Positions 1 through 8,031 of a stretch of 15,154 bases of DNA are shown here, piece after piece. The notes beneath the pieces are model-generated. The model made no database searches, was not told the DNA's origin, and saw only the letters and a program-made list of their open reading frames with translations. The first letter of the stretch is position 1, and every line of letters starts with the position of its first letter. The stretch comes from JBIOJM01 sp044450785 (lineage in GTDB: Bacteria; Planctomycetota; Planctomycetia; Isosphaerales; Isosphaeraceae). The position numbers and the translations under genes were made by a program. The stretch spans positions 1-15,154 of the forward strand of contig JBIOJM010000252.1 of NCBI GenBank assembly GCA_044450785.1, written 5' to 3'.

Positions 1-3000
1 GACGCTCACCGGCTGCGCCCTCAGCGACAACTACGCCCCCTCCTACAACGGCTACTACGACGGCCTCGGCGGTTTCGGCGGCGGCGTATTGAATTCCGGC
101 ACGGCCAACCTGACCCTGACCGGCTGCACCGTCAGCGGCAACTCCGCCGTCGGCAGCGGCGGCGGCGTGTCGAATTCCGGCTATGCCACCCTGACCCTGA
201 CCGACTGCGCCCTCAGCGGCAACTCCGCCTACAGCGGCGGCGGCGCGGACAATGGCGGCACGGCGTACTTGACCGACTGCACCCTCAGCGGCAACTCCGC
301 CGACAAGTTCGGCGGCGGTCTGTCCAACGGTGGCCTGGTGACGTTCACCGGCTGCACCCTCAGCGGCAACACCGGCTACGGCGGCGGCCTTGCAAACCGT
401 TACGCGACGGCCGACCTGACCGACTGCACCGTCAGCGGCAACTATGGCGGCGGCGTGTTCAGTTATGAGGGCACGGCCGGCCTGACCGACTGCACCGTCA
501 GCGGCAACTCCGGCGGCGGTCTGGACAACACCGGCTACGGGAACATCCCGGCCGGCCCGGCCACCCTGACCGATACCATCGTCGCCGGCAACACCAAGGG
601 CTCCGGCGTCAGCAGCGACATCGGCGGTACCAACGTCTCGGGCAGCGACAACCTGATCGGCACCGGCGGCTCGGGCGGGCTGACCAATGGGGAGAGCGGC
701 AACATCGTCGGCGTGGCCGATCCCCTCCTGGGCCCGCTGGGCAACTACGGCGGGCCGACCCAAACCATCGCCCTGCTCTCCGGCAGTCCGGCCATCGGCG
801 CGGGTGTGATCGCCGACTACCCGGGCACCACCACTCCAATCACGACCGACCAGCGCGGCGAGCCGCTCGACACACCGAATCCCGATATCGGCGCCTTTCA
901 GACACAGGGGTCGAATCTCATCGCGCTTGCCTTCTCGGGAATCAGCCACCAGAGCATCACGTACGGAGCCTCCAGTGTAACCATTTCCGGCACGCTGGCC
1001 GACGGCTCGCAAGCCCCGGTGGGCGAGACCGTCGCCGTGACCTTGGACGGCGCGGAGCAGTCGGCCACCATCGGCTCTGGCGGCGCGTTCTCGACCACGT
1101 TCAGTGACGACAGTCTCGATGTCGCCGCCTCGCCCTACGCGGTCACCTATGCCTACTCGAGCGACGGGACCTTCGCCTCCACCAGCACCTCCAGCACGCT
1201 GACGGTCGACCCAGCGACGCTCACCATCACGGCGAACCCCGAGACCACGGCCTACGGTACCGCCGACCCGGCGCTGGCCTACACCGCCAGCGGCTTCGCG
1301 TTCTCCGATACCGCCGGCTCCGTCCTGACCGGCAACCTGGCCCGCGCCCAGGCCGGAACCCTGGCTGGCGAGCAAGCCGGCGGCTACGCCATCAGCCACG
1401 GAACGCTCGCGGCCGATAGCGATTACACGATCGACTTCACCGGCAATACTCTGACCATTACCCCCGCGACCCTGACCGTCACGGCCAATCAAGAGACCAG
1501 GATCTACGGCACCAACGATCCCAGCTTGACCGACAACGTGACGGGGCTTGTCGACACGACGGTGGACGGCGTCACGATCGACGACACCGCCGCCTTGGTC
1601 CTGACCGGCAACCTGGCCCGCGCCCAATCTGGCACCCCGGCCGGAGAGCAGGTCGGCGATTACGCCATCGCTCAAGGGACACTGGCCGCCAGTAGCAACT
1701 ACACGATGATCTTCACCGGCAGCACGCTGACCATTACTCCGGCCCCGTTAACTGTGAAGGCCAATCCCCAAACCAAGGTTTACGGCAGCAGTGATCCGGC
1801 CTTGACTGTCACGCCGGCAGGCGTGATCAACACAATGGTGGACGGCGTGACGATTGACGACACGGCTGCCTCGGTCTTGGCCGGCAACGTGGCCCGCGCC
1901 CAATCTGGCACCCTAGCCGGAGAGCAGGTCGGCGCTTACGCCATCGCTCAAGGGACGCTGGTGGCCAGTAGCAACTACACGATGAACTTCAGCGGCAGCA
2001 CGCTGACCATCACCCCGGCAGCTTTGAGCGTCACCGCCAATCCCGAGACCAAGGTCTACGGCGCCACCGATCCGGCCTTGACCGACACTGTGACGGGCCT
2101 CGTGGATACGACGGTGGACGGGGTGACGATCGGCGATACCGCCGCGACGGTACTCACCGGCGCCGTGGCGCGGCCCCCCGGCGAGACGGTGGCCGGCAGT
2201 CCCTACGCCATCATCCAGGGAACGCTCGCGGCTAACAGCGACTACACGATCCACTTCACCGGCAGCACCCTGACCATCACCCCGGCGACGCTCACCGTCA
2301 CGGCGGAGCCCGAGACGAAGGTCTTCGGCTCCCCGGACCCGGCGTTGGCCTATACCGCCAGCGGCTTCCAGTTCTCCGACACCGCCGCCATCGTGCTCAC
2401 CGGCGCCCTGGCGCGCGTCCCCGGCGAGACGGTCTCGGGCGGTCCCTACGCGATCGGCCAGGGAACTCTCACGGCCAACAGCAACTACACGATCGGCTTC
2501 ACCGGCAGTTCCCTGAGCATCACCCCAGCCACGCCCGCACTGACCGTCAGCGACAGGGGCGGGACCTACACCGGCGCGCCGATCGCGGCAATGGCCACCG
2601 TGACGGGTGTCAATGGCACGGCGGCCCGGAGCCTGGAAGGCGTCACGCCGACCCTGACGTATTACGCCGGAACAGGCACCGCGGGCACGGACCTGGGCTC
2701 GGCCGCGCCTTCCGCCGCCGGGGCCTACACCGTCGTGGCCCGCTTCCCCGACAGCGCCGATTACGCCGCGGCCCACTCGGAGCCCGCCACCTTCGTGATC
2801 GCGCCGGTCGCTGCGACGATCATACTGACGTCTCCGAGCAGCTCACCCGTCTACGGACAGGCCGTCACCTTCGTCGCGATGGTAAATTCCGCCGGCGGCA
2901 CGCCGGTCGGGGCGGTCACCTTCGCCGACGGCAACACCCCGCTGGCCACCGTCCCGCTGGACGGCTCCGGCCAGGCCGCGGTGACGATCTCGACCCTGAG

Positions 3001-3433
3001 CCAGGGCTCGCACGTGATCACAGCGACCTACAACGGCGGCACCGACTTCCTCGGTGTGAAGTCGGGCACGGCGGCCGAGTCGGTCAGCCAGTCGGCTACC
3101 GCGATCGTCCTGGTGCCGCACGCGGTGCTCAAGGGAAAGAAGAAGCTGAGTGCGGTCAGCCTGACGGCGGAGATCGAGCCGGTCGCCCCCGGCGGGGGCG
3201 TGCCGACGGGGCAGGTGACCTTCGAGTTCGTCAAGAAGCACCGGAAGAAGGTCACGGTGAAGACGCTCGGGACCGCGGAGTTGAGTGGCGGCGAGGCCAC
3301 GTTGACATTCAAGCCCAACCAGGTGCTGAAGAAGCCGCTGACGATCGTGTACAGCGGCGATCCTGACTTCCTGGGCAGCATGATGAGTCCGCACAAATTG
3401 ACCAAGTCCGGGATCGCAAGTTCCGGGATTTGA
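1..3433 (+). CDS. Large secreted beta-helix / MBG-repeat surface protein (5'-truncated by window edge)
   Basis: The frame is open from base 2, so the gene starts upstream; the in-frame TTG at 89 lies inside a repeat and is not a believable start. About 1143 residues are visible. In order: residues 1-190 are short Gly-rich repeats of the form GGG-x-NSG...LTDCTLSGNSA, the pattern of right-handed parallel beta-helix (pectin-lyase-like, Pmp-like) repeats. Residues about 215-300 look like a choice-of-anchor-Q module (LGNYGGPTQT, SPAIGAG, TDQRG, DIGAFQ). Residues about 406-843 are five MBG repeats starting LTVTANPETKVYG and ending TLTITPA. Residues about 844-937 are another MBG-like module. Residues about 938-1143 are two Ig-like modules (TPVGAVTFADG; VPTGQVTFEF). 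The C-terminus is Lys-rich and shows no LPXTG or PEP-CTERM signal. No catalytic motif is visible. Family knowledge suggests a secreted or cell-envelope adhesin-like protein; ligand and anchoring are unknown. The domain classes are well supported, the role is inferred. Confidence 0.85.
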   Translation, partial: TLTGCALSDNYAPSYNGYYDGLGGFGGGVLNSGTANLTLTGCTVSGNSAVGSGGGVSNSGYATLTLTDCALSGNSAYSGGGADNGGTAYLTDCTLSGNSADKFGGGLSNGGLVTFTGCTLSGNTGYGGGLANRYATADLTDCTVSGNYGGGVFSYEGTAGLTDCTVSGNSGGGLDNTGYGNIPAGPATLTDTIVAGNTKGSGVSSDIGGTNVSGSDNLIGTGGSGGLTNGESGNIVGVADPLLGPLGNYGGPTQTIALLSGSPAIGAGVIADYPGTTTPITTDQRGEPLDTPNPDIGAFQTQGSNLIALAFSGISHQSITYGASSVTISGTLADGSQAPVGETVAVTLDGAEQSATIGSGGAFSTTFSDDSLDVAASPYAVTYAYSSDGTFASTSTSSTLTVDPATLTITANPETTAYGTADPALAYTASGFAFSDTAGSVLTGNLARAQAGTLAGEQAGGYAISHGTLAADSDYTIDFTGNTLTITPATLTVTANQETRIYGTNDPSLTDNVTGLVDTTVDGVTIDDTAALVLTGNLARAQSGTPAGEQVGDYAIAQGTLAASSNYTMIFTGSTLTITPAPLTVKANPQTKVYGSSDPALTVTPAGVINTMVDGVTIDDTAASVLAGNVARAQSGTLAGEQVGAYAIAQGTLVASSNYTMNFSGSTLTITPAALSVTANPETKVYGATDPALTDTVTGLVDTTVDGVTIGDTAATVLTGAVARPPGETVAGSPYAIIQGTLAANSDYTIHFTGSTLTITPATLTVTAEPETKVFGSPDPALAYTASGFQFSDTAAIVLTGALARVPGETVSGGPYAIGQGTLTANSNYTIGFTGSSLSITPATPALTVSDRGGTYTGAPIAAMATVTGVNGTAARSLEGVTPTLTYYAGTGTAGTDLGSAAPSAAGAYTVVARFPDSADYAAAHSEPATFVIAPVAATIILTSPSSSPVYGQAVTFVAMVNSAGGTPVGAVTFADGNTPLATVPLDGSGQAAVTISTLSQGSHVITATYNGGTDFLGVKSGTAAESVSQSATAIVLVPHAVLKGKKKLSAVSLTAEIEPVAPGGGVPTGQVTFEFVKKHRKKVTVKTLGTAELSGGEATLTFKPNQVLKKPLTIVYSGDPDFLGSMMSPHKLTKSGIASSGI
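2..560 (+). repeat. Beta-helix coding repeats (about 24-30 codon units)
   Basis: Imperfect tandem units within the large gene. Each centres on a DNA block close to CTGACCGACTGCACC followed by GTCAGCGGCAACT, coding for LTDCTVSGN. Copies start near 1, 116, 194, 269, 344, 416 and 482. A Cys is kept in every unit, and a Gly run (GGG) followed by an Asn-containing turn separates units. This is the expected ladder pattern of a parallel beta-helix. Confidence 0.75.
1217..2530 (+). repeat. Five tandem MBG-domain coding repeats
   Basis: Repeats begin at about 1217, 1469, 1745, 2021 and 2288, and the array ends near 2530, giving unit lengths of 84, 92, 92, 89 and 81 codons. Each unit runs from LTVTANPETKVYG(A/S)xDPAL to YTIxFTGSTLTITPA. 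Units 2, 3 and 4 carry an extra segment with DTTVDGVTI that is absent from units 1 and 5, which instead read AYTASGFxFSDTA. Units 2 and 3 share long identical stretches at DNA level, such as GCCCGCGCCCAATCTGGCAC, which points to fairly recent duplication or gene conversion. Confidence 0.8.
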
Positions 3434-3470
3434 CGGGACGAGACCGGGTGATTGTCCGACTAACGAAAAA

Positions 3471-3552
3471 ACGAAAAGGACATGCATTGCAGCAAACAAA
3501 AAGAAACAAAAAGGGCATGCATTGAGCAAACGAAAAGGGCATGCATTGCAGC
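3471..3552 (+). repeat. Three copies of a 21-23 bp repeat with core AAAAGGRCATGCATTG
   Basis: Copies are at 3471-3493, 3506-3527 and 3530-3552, with offsets of 35 and 24 bases. The core contains overlapping palindromes GCATGC and ATGCAT. Copies 1 and 3 end GCATTGCAGC; copy 2 has lost one base (GCATTGAGC) and is flanked by A-rich DNA. Read in the frame that gives AAA GGN CAT GCA TTG, every copy encodes KGHAL, and copies 2 and 3 lie in one frame. The repeats sit 38 bases after the stop of the surface-protein gene. No promoter or terminator shape was recognised in them. Confidence 0.7.
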
Positions 3553-3866
3553 GGAAGGCACTGCATCCTCAGCTCGAACCGGCGGGTAGCGAGTTCGATC
3601 TCGGCTCGGGGTCGCACGGGGACTTGGTGGCGCGCGGCAAGTTCGCGGCGAGGGAAAAGCCTCCCGTTGTGCGTGCTCCCGGTCGTCCGGGTCAGGGTGG
3701 GGTGAATCCAGCCGGTCTCGGTGCGCCGTCGGAGTTGGAGCGGGCCGCTCGCCTCGAGTTCACAACGAGAAATGATCGGCGAACAGCGCCGACGGCTTGT
3801 CGGCGGGAGAAGTGAGAACGGCTGACGGCGTGCGGTGTTCGATGCGATCGGCAGCTCAGGATCGCG

Positions 3867-4140
3867 TCATCGTGCCGGACATCCAGCCAGGTTCGCGACC
3901 CGCCGCGCGCCCAGGCGTCCGGCCACTTCCCGCAACTTCTCTCGGCTGGCCGCGAAGAAACGGCCGAACAATCGGCCCTGCCTCAGTTTCTCCATTCGCG
4001 CCTGCCAGCTCTCGCTTCAGGCATTTCATGAACCAACTGATGCGTTGCAACCGCTCGCGAATCTTCGTCACCCACGGAACGTCGTTCAGCCGCCCTTGCA
4101 CCCAATCCTCGGAAATCTGCTGACAGCGAGCGATGGTCAT
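3867..4140 (-). pseudogene. Frameshifted fragment resembling REP-associated (Y1/TnpA-like) transposase
   Basis: Reading leftward from the ATG at 4140, with AGGAGA 7 bases upstream, the frame gives MTIARCQQIS, then IRERLQRISWFMKCLK up to about 4020. The coding signal then moves to another frame that continues to a stop at 3867-3869 (ARMEKLRQGRLFGRFFAAS, then REKLREVAGRLG), with mostly G/C third bases. From memory of the family, Y1 transposases of planctomycetes carry a stretch like RL-xx-ISWFMR-x-L-xE-x-IAR followed by GRFWEGRF. The fragment matches the first part well and the second loosely. The HUH catalytic region that should precede it is missing, so this would be an internally deleted and frameshifted remnant. 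It could instead be a small planctomycete hypothetical gene with one frameshift. The family call is tentative. Confidence 0.35.
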
Positions 4141-4433
4141 CGGTGGATCTCCTGGGAAGACCACAGGACTGTACAAGAAGGCACTATTCCAGTCAAGACC
4201 GCGTTGGCGGTTTTTCTGTGCTTCCCACCCCGATCACGTTTAGCCTCACCGTCGGGGCAGCGAGCCGTTCCTGCAGTGCGTGTCCTTTCCGGTCTTCGAC
4301 GTCGTCCGTGAGCACCTGAGTCTTGTAGAATGCACCGTGGAGCCACGCTTCCCCTGATTCCGCCGCTTGCGGAGGTCGCCGACTATGCGGATTGACAACG
4401 ACCCCAAACTCGACTCGTCCATGGAGTAATCCG

Positions 4434-4694
4434 ATGAAACCCATCGATTGGGACATTCGACGTGAGGGACGGCTCTGGTCGCACGATGAGTTCGACCAAC
4501 GGAGCTACCAGGCACCCGAAAAAATCGAGTATGTGGATGGGATCTTCGCCAGCGACCGACAGCGGCTCATTGTGTTGGGTATGCTCTTGGAGAATCTCGG
4601 GATTGACAGAGCGGTTCGCTTGGGACGGCTGGAAGACTGGAAAGCGGCAATCGCCGATCTGGAGAAGAGGCAGGGTTTAAGGAACCAGCCCTGA
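4434..4694 (+). CDS. Small hypothetical protein (86 aa)
   Basis: The ATG at 4434 is chosen because GGAG at 4423-4426 sits 7 bases upstream; the same frame is open further left but has no better start. The product begins MKPIDWDIRREGRLW and is charged and soluble, with no signal peptide or membrane segment. The middle reads APEKIEYVDGIF, then RLIVLGMLLENLGIDRAVRLG, and the C-terminal part is helix-like (LEDWKAAIADLEKRQG). The LGMLLENLGIDRAVRLG block has the look of a conserved short family in planctomycetes, but I do not recognise a function. It stands alone: the upstream 1 kb is decayed DNA and the next gene is about 500 bases downstream. The orderly codon use and ribosome site support a real gene. 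Confidence 0.6.
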   Translation: MKPIDWDIRREGRLWSHDEFDQRSYQAPEKIEYVDGIFASDRQRLIVLGMLLENLGIDRAVRLGRLEDWKAAIADLEKRQGLRNQP

Positions 4695-4840
4695 CGTGAT
4701 GGGCGTGTAGTCCAGCCCTGAGCTATGGAATCGGGATGCTTGCGTACGCATGGCAAGGCCAAGTTTTCACCAGCCCACGCCCACCCTGTGCAACCACAAC
4801 TTTTCATCACCCCACTGTAGCCCTCCCTCACAAGGTCCGA

Positions 4841-4868
4841 TTGACACTGTCGGAATACAGACTACCAT
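4841..4868 (+). promoter_or_regulatory. Candidate sigma70-type promoter for the flippase-GT-YfhO cassette
   Basis: A perfect TTGACA at 4841-4846 is followed after 16 bases by TACCAT at 4863-4868, a four-of-six match to TATAAT. It points toward the flippase gene, with about 330 bases of leader to the chosen start. No other promoter of this quality was noticed between 4695 and 5208. This is a pattern match only. Confidence 0.35.
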
Positions 4869-5194
4869 GCGTCGCCATGGACCAGCGTACTCTGCGGATT
4901 CTCCGTTCTGGGTGGCTCCGTGCGGCGTCACTGCCCCGCCGGCGATTCAAATGCGATTCGCAGCCCGAACCATTTAGCCCGATTGAGATTAGCCCTCATT
5001 CTCCAGGTGCGAGCCGGCAGCCGATCGATTCCTATTAAGGTCAAGAAGACAGCACGTCCGATTAATCTGGGGAGACTGTCAGCGAGCTGGTAAAGCTCGT
5101 TGTGCTGCGAGCCTTGGTTAACTGCGCAAGGAAGTGCAATCGCGAATGGCCAGCACATCCCTCAACGCTCGACCACGTCAGACTCGGGACGGTC

Positions 5195-5200
5195 GGAGGA
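5195..5200 (+). promoter_or_regulatory. Ribosome binding site GGAGGA deciding the flippase start
   Basis: GGAGGA ends 8 bases before the GTG at 5209. The alternative in-frame starts upstream, GTG 5134 and ATG 5146, have only AAGGAAG at 5128-5134, which overlaps the first and is 11 bases from the second. Confidence 0.5.
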
Positions 5201-5208
5201 ATGCGCCT

Positions 5209-6684
5209 GTGCCGGCGCGGCCGGTCTGCCGCGCGGCCACGGTTGACAATCCGGCTCGGCGGCGGATCGCGTCCAATTTTGCATGCTTGAGCTCGGCCGA
5301 GCTGATTTGCCGGATGACCTCGGTCGTCGTGACGTTGGCGCTCGCGCAACGACTGGGTGTGGCCGGCTACGGACGCATTGAATTCGCGTTCAACATCGTT
5401 TTCTGGCTCGTGCTGTTGTTGCGTGACAGCAGTGACGTGATCGTCGCGCGCGAACTGTCGCGGCATCCTCGACTGATTCGTCCACTGGTCGACCAGGTAC
5501 TGGCTTACAAGACGTTGTTCGCGTTGTTCTTGTTCTCGATCCTGTCGCTGGTCGGGTCGTGGACGCTGGTGGATCGGTCGGACTGGATGATCCTGGTGCT
5601 TTACGGCACGATGCTCTTCTCGACGGCGGTCGGACTCGACTTCGTATTTCGAGGGACGGAGCGCATGGGGTTGGTGGCGCTTTCCCTCTGCATTCGCACC
5701 GGCATCTATGCGATGGGAGTCCTCACCTGCGTCCACGACGCGAGCCGGATCACCTGGGTGCCGATCTGGCTGACCGTGGGCGAGTTGAGCGGGATCGGGC
5801 TGGTCTGGATGAGTTACCTGAAGAACTACCGGCTGCCGCGTCCGCGGCTCAGTCTGCGTTTTCTGTCGATCCTGGTGCAGCGCGGGCGTACCGTCTGCTT
5901 GATCCAGCTTTCGCAGGCGGTGATCAACACGGCAGACCTGCTCGTCGTCGGGTTCCTGAGCACCTGGAGCGACGTCGGCCGCTACGGGGCACCCCACCGG
6001 ATGGTGACGGCCCTGCTGACGTTCGGCCTGATCCTGCAGCAGGCGGCGTTCCCGACGCTCTCGCGATTGTGGCGTCAGACCGCGGGCGCCGGCCGCGAGG
6101 CGCTCGACTCGCTGGTGGAAGTGCTCATGACCGGATTGCTGCCGGTCGCGGTTGGTTGCACGGTCCTCGCGGATCCCTTGGTCCACCTGGTGCTTCCGCA
6201 GGGTTATGCGGGGGCGGGGTTTCTGCTGGCCCTGGGCATCTGGCGGGCACCCCTGCTGATCCTGGCTTATCTTTACCAGACGACGTTGATCGCTCTCAAT
6301 CGCGAGACGGTCGGGGTGCGGACGCTGGTGGCCGGTGCGATTGGAATCGTGCCACTGGTCGCCTTGCTGCGGCTGAGTTTTGGGCTGCCGGGGGCGGTGC
6401 TGGGCGTGCTGCTCGTCGGCCTGGGATTGGTCTTGACGGGCTACGGCTGCCTGGCGCGCGAAGGGAGGCAGCCCGCCTGGCATCATCACCTGGGCCGGCC
6501 GATCCTGGCGTCTTTGGCGATGATCCCGGTCTGCCTGGCGCTCAAGCAATACCATGTGCTGCTGGCCGTACTGGGCGGGGCAATTACTTACATCGCCGTC
6601 TGGGTGGCTTTGGGCGGCCTGCGTCACACTCAATTGTGGAGGCGAGTGCTGGGGCCGATGGCACGTTCGAGCTCGAACGTGTGA
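5209..6684 (+). CDS. Polysaccharide (oligosaccharide-lipid) flippase, Wzx/RfbX type
   Basis: This is a multi-spanning inner-membrane protein expected to flip undecaprenyl-pyrophosphate-linked sugars to the outer leaflet. The 491-residue product starting at GTG 5209 has about 12-14 hydrophobic segments. It opens with a short basic tail and then the first helix, in the typical layout LARxLGxxGYGRIEFAFNIVFW. The segment FRGTERMGLVALSLCIRT matches the (Q/R)GxERMRLVALxxxxxR signature of polysaccharide biosynthesis/MATE-like flippases, and the later region VINTADLLVVGFLSTWSDVGRYGA matches the second-half signature. Length fits the family. The start was chosen by GGAGGA 8 bases upstream; GTG 5134 or ATG 5146 would add a 21-25 residue Arg-rich extension. 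It is first of three co-directional genes, with 54 bases to the glycosyltransferase. The exact sugar substrate cannot be read from the sequence. Confidence 0.87.
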   Translation: MPARPVCRAATVDNPARRRIASNFACLSSAELICRMTSVVVTLALAQRLGVAGYGRIEFAFNIVFWLVLLLRDSSDVIVARELSRHPRLIRPLVDQVLAYKTLFALFLFSILSLVGSWTLVDRSDWMILVLYGTMLFSTAVGLDFVFRGTERMGLVALSLCIRTGIYAMGVLTCVHDASRITWVPIWLTVGELSGIGLVWMSYLKNYRLPRPRLSLRFLSILVQRGRTVCLIQLSQAVINTADLLVVGFLSTWSDVGRYGAPHRMVTALLTFGLILQQAAFPTLSRLWRQTAGAGREALDSLVEVLMTGLLPVAVGCTVLADPLVHLVLPQGYAGAGFLLALGIWRAPLLILAYLYQTTLIALNRETVGVRTLVAGAIGIVPLVALLRLSFGLPGAVLGVLLVGLGLVLTGYGCLAREGRQPAWHHHLGRPILASLAMIPVCLALKQYHVLLAVLGGAITYIAVWVALGGLRHTQLWRRVLGPMARSSSNV

Positions 6685-6738
6685 CCGGCACGAGGCGGAG
6701 CGATCTGGGACGAGACGCCGCGCGACACGGAGGTCGCC

Positions 6739-8031
6739 ATGAAGATCTGCATGATCACGACGTTTTTCGGAGCGCATAGCTTCGGCGGCGACGCCGCCTA
6801 TGTCGATCGTCTCGGCCAGGCCCTGTGCCGCCGCGGCCACGAGGTCCACGTCTACTACTGCGTCGACGCCTTCAATGCGGTGCGCGGCGGCCACCCCCTT
6901 CGCCCCTATACGCCACCGCCGGGTCTGGTCCTCCACCCCATGAAGAGCCGGTTCGGCATCCTGTCGCCCGTGGCGACCCAGGCGACCGGCTTACCCCTGT
7001 TCAAGTCGAGCGAATTGCTGGAAGCGCTCGATGATCCGGCGACCGACGTCGTGCATTTTCACAACATCTCGCTGGTTGGCGGGCCGGGTGTGCTGGGACT
7101 GGGGGCGAACCGGCGGGCCGTGCGGATCATGACGGCGCACGAGCACTGGCTCCACTGCCCCATGCACCTGCTCTGGAAATACGATCGCGAGCCGTGCGAT
7201 GCCCCGACCTGCGTGAGCTGCTGCTTGCAGGGGGGCCGGCCGCCCCAGGTCTGGCGGTCAACGTCGGCGATCGAGCGCGGGCTGCGCCAGTTGGATGCTC
7301 TGATCTTCCCGAGCCGACACGCCCTTGAGGAGCATGCTCGCCGCGGTTTCGGCGCCTTCGTGCCTTTGGTCCATCAGCCTTATTTCCTACCGGACGGCTG
7401 GTCGGGAGGGATTGAGCGGCAGCCGCCGGAGCGGCTCGAGCGGCCGTACCTCGCCGCCGCCGGACGACTGGTGAAGATGAAAGGATTTCAGCGCCTGATA
7501 CCGCTCTTGCGCTACCTTCCCGAAGTCGACTTGCGGATCGCCGGCACCGGCCCTCACGAGCCGGTCCTGCGCGCGATGGCCCGTGACCTGCCAAACGTGC
7601 GATTCGAGGGACTGCTGGACGGTCGGGCGCTCGCGCGGCTCTTTCGGAGCGCCCGCGCGGTCGTCGTGCCTTCGCTCTTCCCCGAAACGTTCGGCTATGT
7701 CGTGCTCGAGGCTTTCGCGATGGGGACGCCGGTCGTCGTCCATGAGGGAGGCGGCGCCCTTTATGAAACGGGATTCCTGAGCGGCGGCGGCCTGGGATAC
7801 CGCACCGATACCGAGCTCCTGACGGCCCTGCGCCGCATGGTCCACGACCATGGCCTGCACCGCGACCTGGCCGAGCGTGGTTTCGCGATGCGAATGGGAG
7901 AATGGTCCGAGACCGACCATCTCGGCCGGTATTTCGCGCTCATCGGCCAGGCGCGTGCGGCCCGGGACCAGAAGCCGTTCCCCCGGCCGCACTCCCTGGG
8001 TCGCCGCAGGCCGATTTCGACGTCTCATTGA
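6739..8031 (+). CDS. GT4-family (GT-B fold) glycosyltransferase
   Basis: The protein transfers a sugar from a nucleotide donor to a growing glycan or lipid carrier, on the cytosolic side. The 430-residue product starts at ATG 6739 with GGAGG 5 bases upstream. The N-terminus MKICMITTFF..GGDAAYVDRLGQALCRRGHEV is the acceptor-side Rossmann fold opening. The C-terminal donor domain has AAGRLVKMKGFQRLI (residues 240-254), VDLRIAGTGPHE (263-274), and the E-x7-E motif with E316 and E324 in PETFGYVVLEAFAMGTPVV. This retaining-enzyme motif is intact. Between the domains, residues 134-162 hold HEHWLHCPM and a Cys cluster (C140, C153, C158, C161, C162), a pattern also found in other GT4 enzymes that act on polysaccharides. 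It lies between the flippase and the YfhO gene, so it very likely works on the same glycan. The donor sugar is not predictable. Confidence 0.9.
   Translation: MKICMITTFFGAHSFGGDAAYVDRLGQALCRRGHEVHVYYCVDAFNAVRGGHPLRPYTPPPGLVLHPMKSRFGILSPVATQATGLPLFKSSELLEALDDPATDVVHFHNISLVGGPGVLGLGANRRAVRIMTAHEHWLHCPMHLLWKYDREPCDAPTCVSCCLQGGRPPQVWRSTSAIERGLRQLDALIFPSRHALEEHARRGFGAFVPLVHQPYFLPDGWSGGIERQPPERLERPYLAAAGRLVKMKGFQRLIPLLRYLPEVDLRIAGTGPHEPVLRAMARDLPNVRFEGLLDGRALARLFRSARAVVVPSLFPETFGYVVLEAFAMGTPVVVHEGGGALYETGFLSGGGLGYRTDTELLTALRRMVHDHGLHRDLAERGFAMRMGEWSETDHLGRYFALIGQARAARDQKPFPRPHSLGRRRPISTSH

Larger units (their letters stand above)
3434..4433. other. Gene-poor stretch with short repeats and a decayed transposase-like fragment
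   Basis: No convincing intact gene is visible here. Open frames on both strands are short, lack recognisable domains and overlap each other. The contents that can be supported are three direct copies of an AT-rich repeat at 3471-3552, a frameshifted minus-strand transposase-like fragment at 3867-4140, and an inverted fourth copy of the repeat core at 4271-4288. The segment 3555-3860 shows nothing recognisable. The stretch looks like degraded accessory DNA between the large surface-protein gene and the next small gene. Confidence 0.5.
4695..5208. other. Intergenic region upstream of the polysaccharide cassette
   Basis: No gene is supported over this 514-base stretch. CCAGCCCTGA occurs twice, at 4686-4695 (across the end of the small gene) and 4712-4721. 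A candidate promoter lies at 4841-4868. From about 5134 the flippase frame is already open, so the right end may be either leader or an N-terminal extension of that gene. Confidence 0.5.

Noticed and set aside
1913..2776. Minus-strand open frame (about 287 codons) under the MBG repeats
   Set aside because: Its internal repetition simply mirrors the plus-strand MBG repeats; it has no start signal or domain.
3580..3610. GAGTTCGATCTC looked like a tRNA T-arm
   Set aside because: The stem next to the TTCGATC loop does not pair properly, and no acceptor stem or anticodon arm is found around it.
3522..3815. Plus-strand open frame (97 codons) starting in the KGHALQ repeat
   Set aside because: It starts at a TTG inside a repeat without a ribosome site, and the rest is unstructured Arg/Pro/Gly-rich sequence. 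It was kept only as repeat context.
4392..4433. TTGACA at 4392-4397 upstream of the small hypothetical gene as a promoter
   Set aside because: No acceptable -10 box is found 15-19 bases downstream, and the start codon is too close.
5559..6779. Second plus-strand open frame (about 406 codons) overlapping the flippase
   Set aside because: It is a Gly/Ala/Arg/Pro-rich out-of-frame shadow of high-GC coding DNA with no recognisable motif.
5062..6936. Long minus-strand open frame (about 624 codons) opposite the flippase
   Set aside because: It is antisense to a gene full of Leu, Val and Ile codons, which turns into the observed Gln/His/Asp/Arg-rich product. It shows no domain, and the plus-strand frame has clear membrane segments and family signatures.
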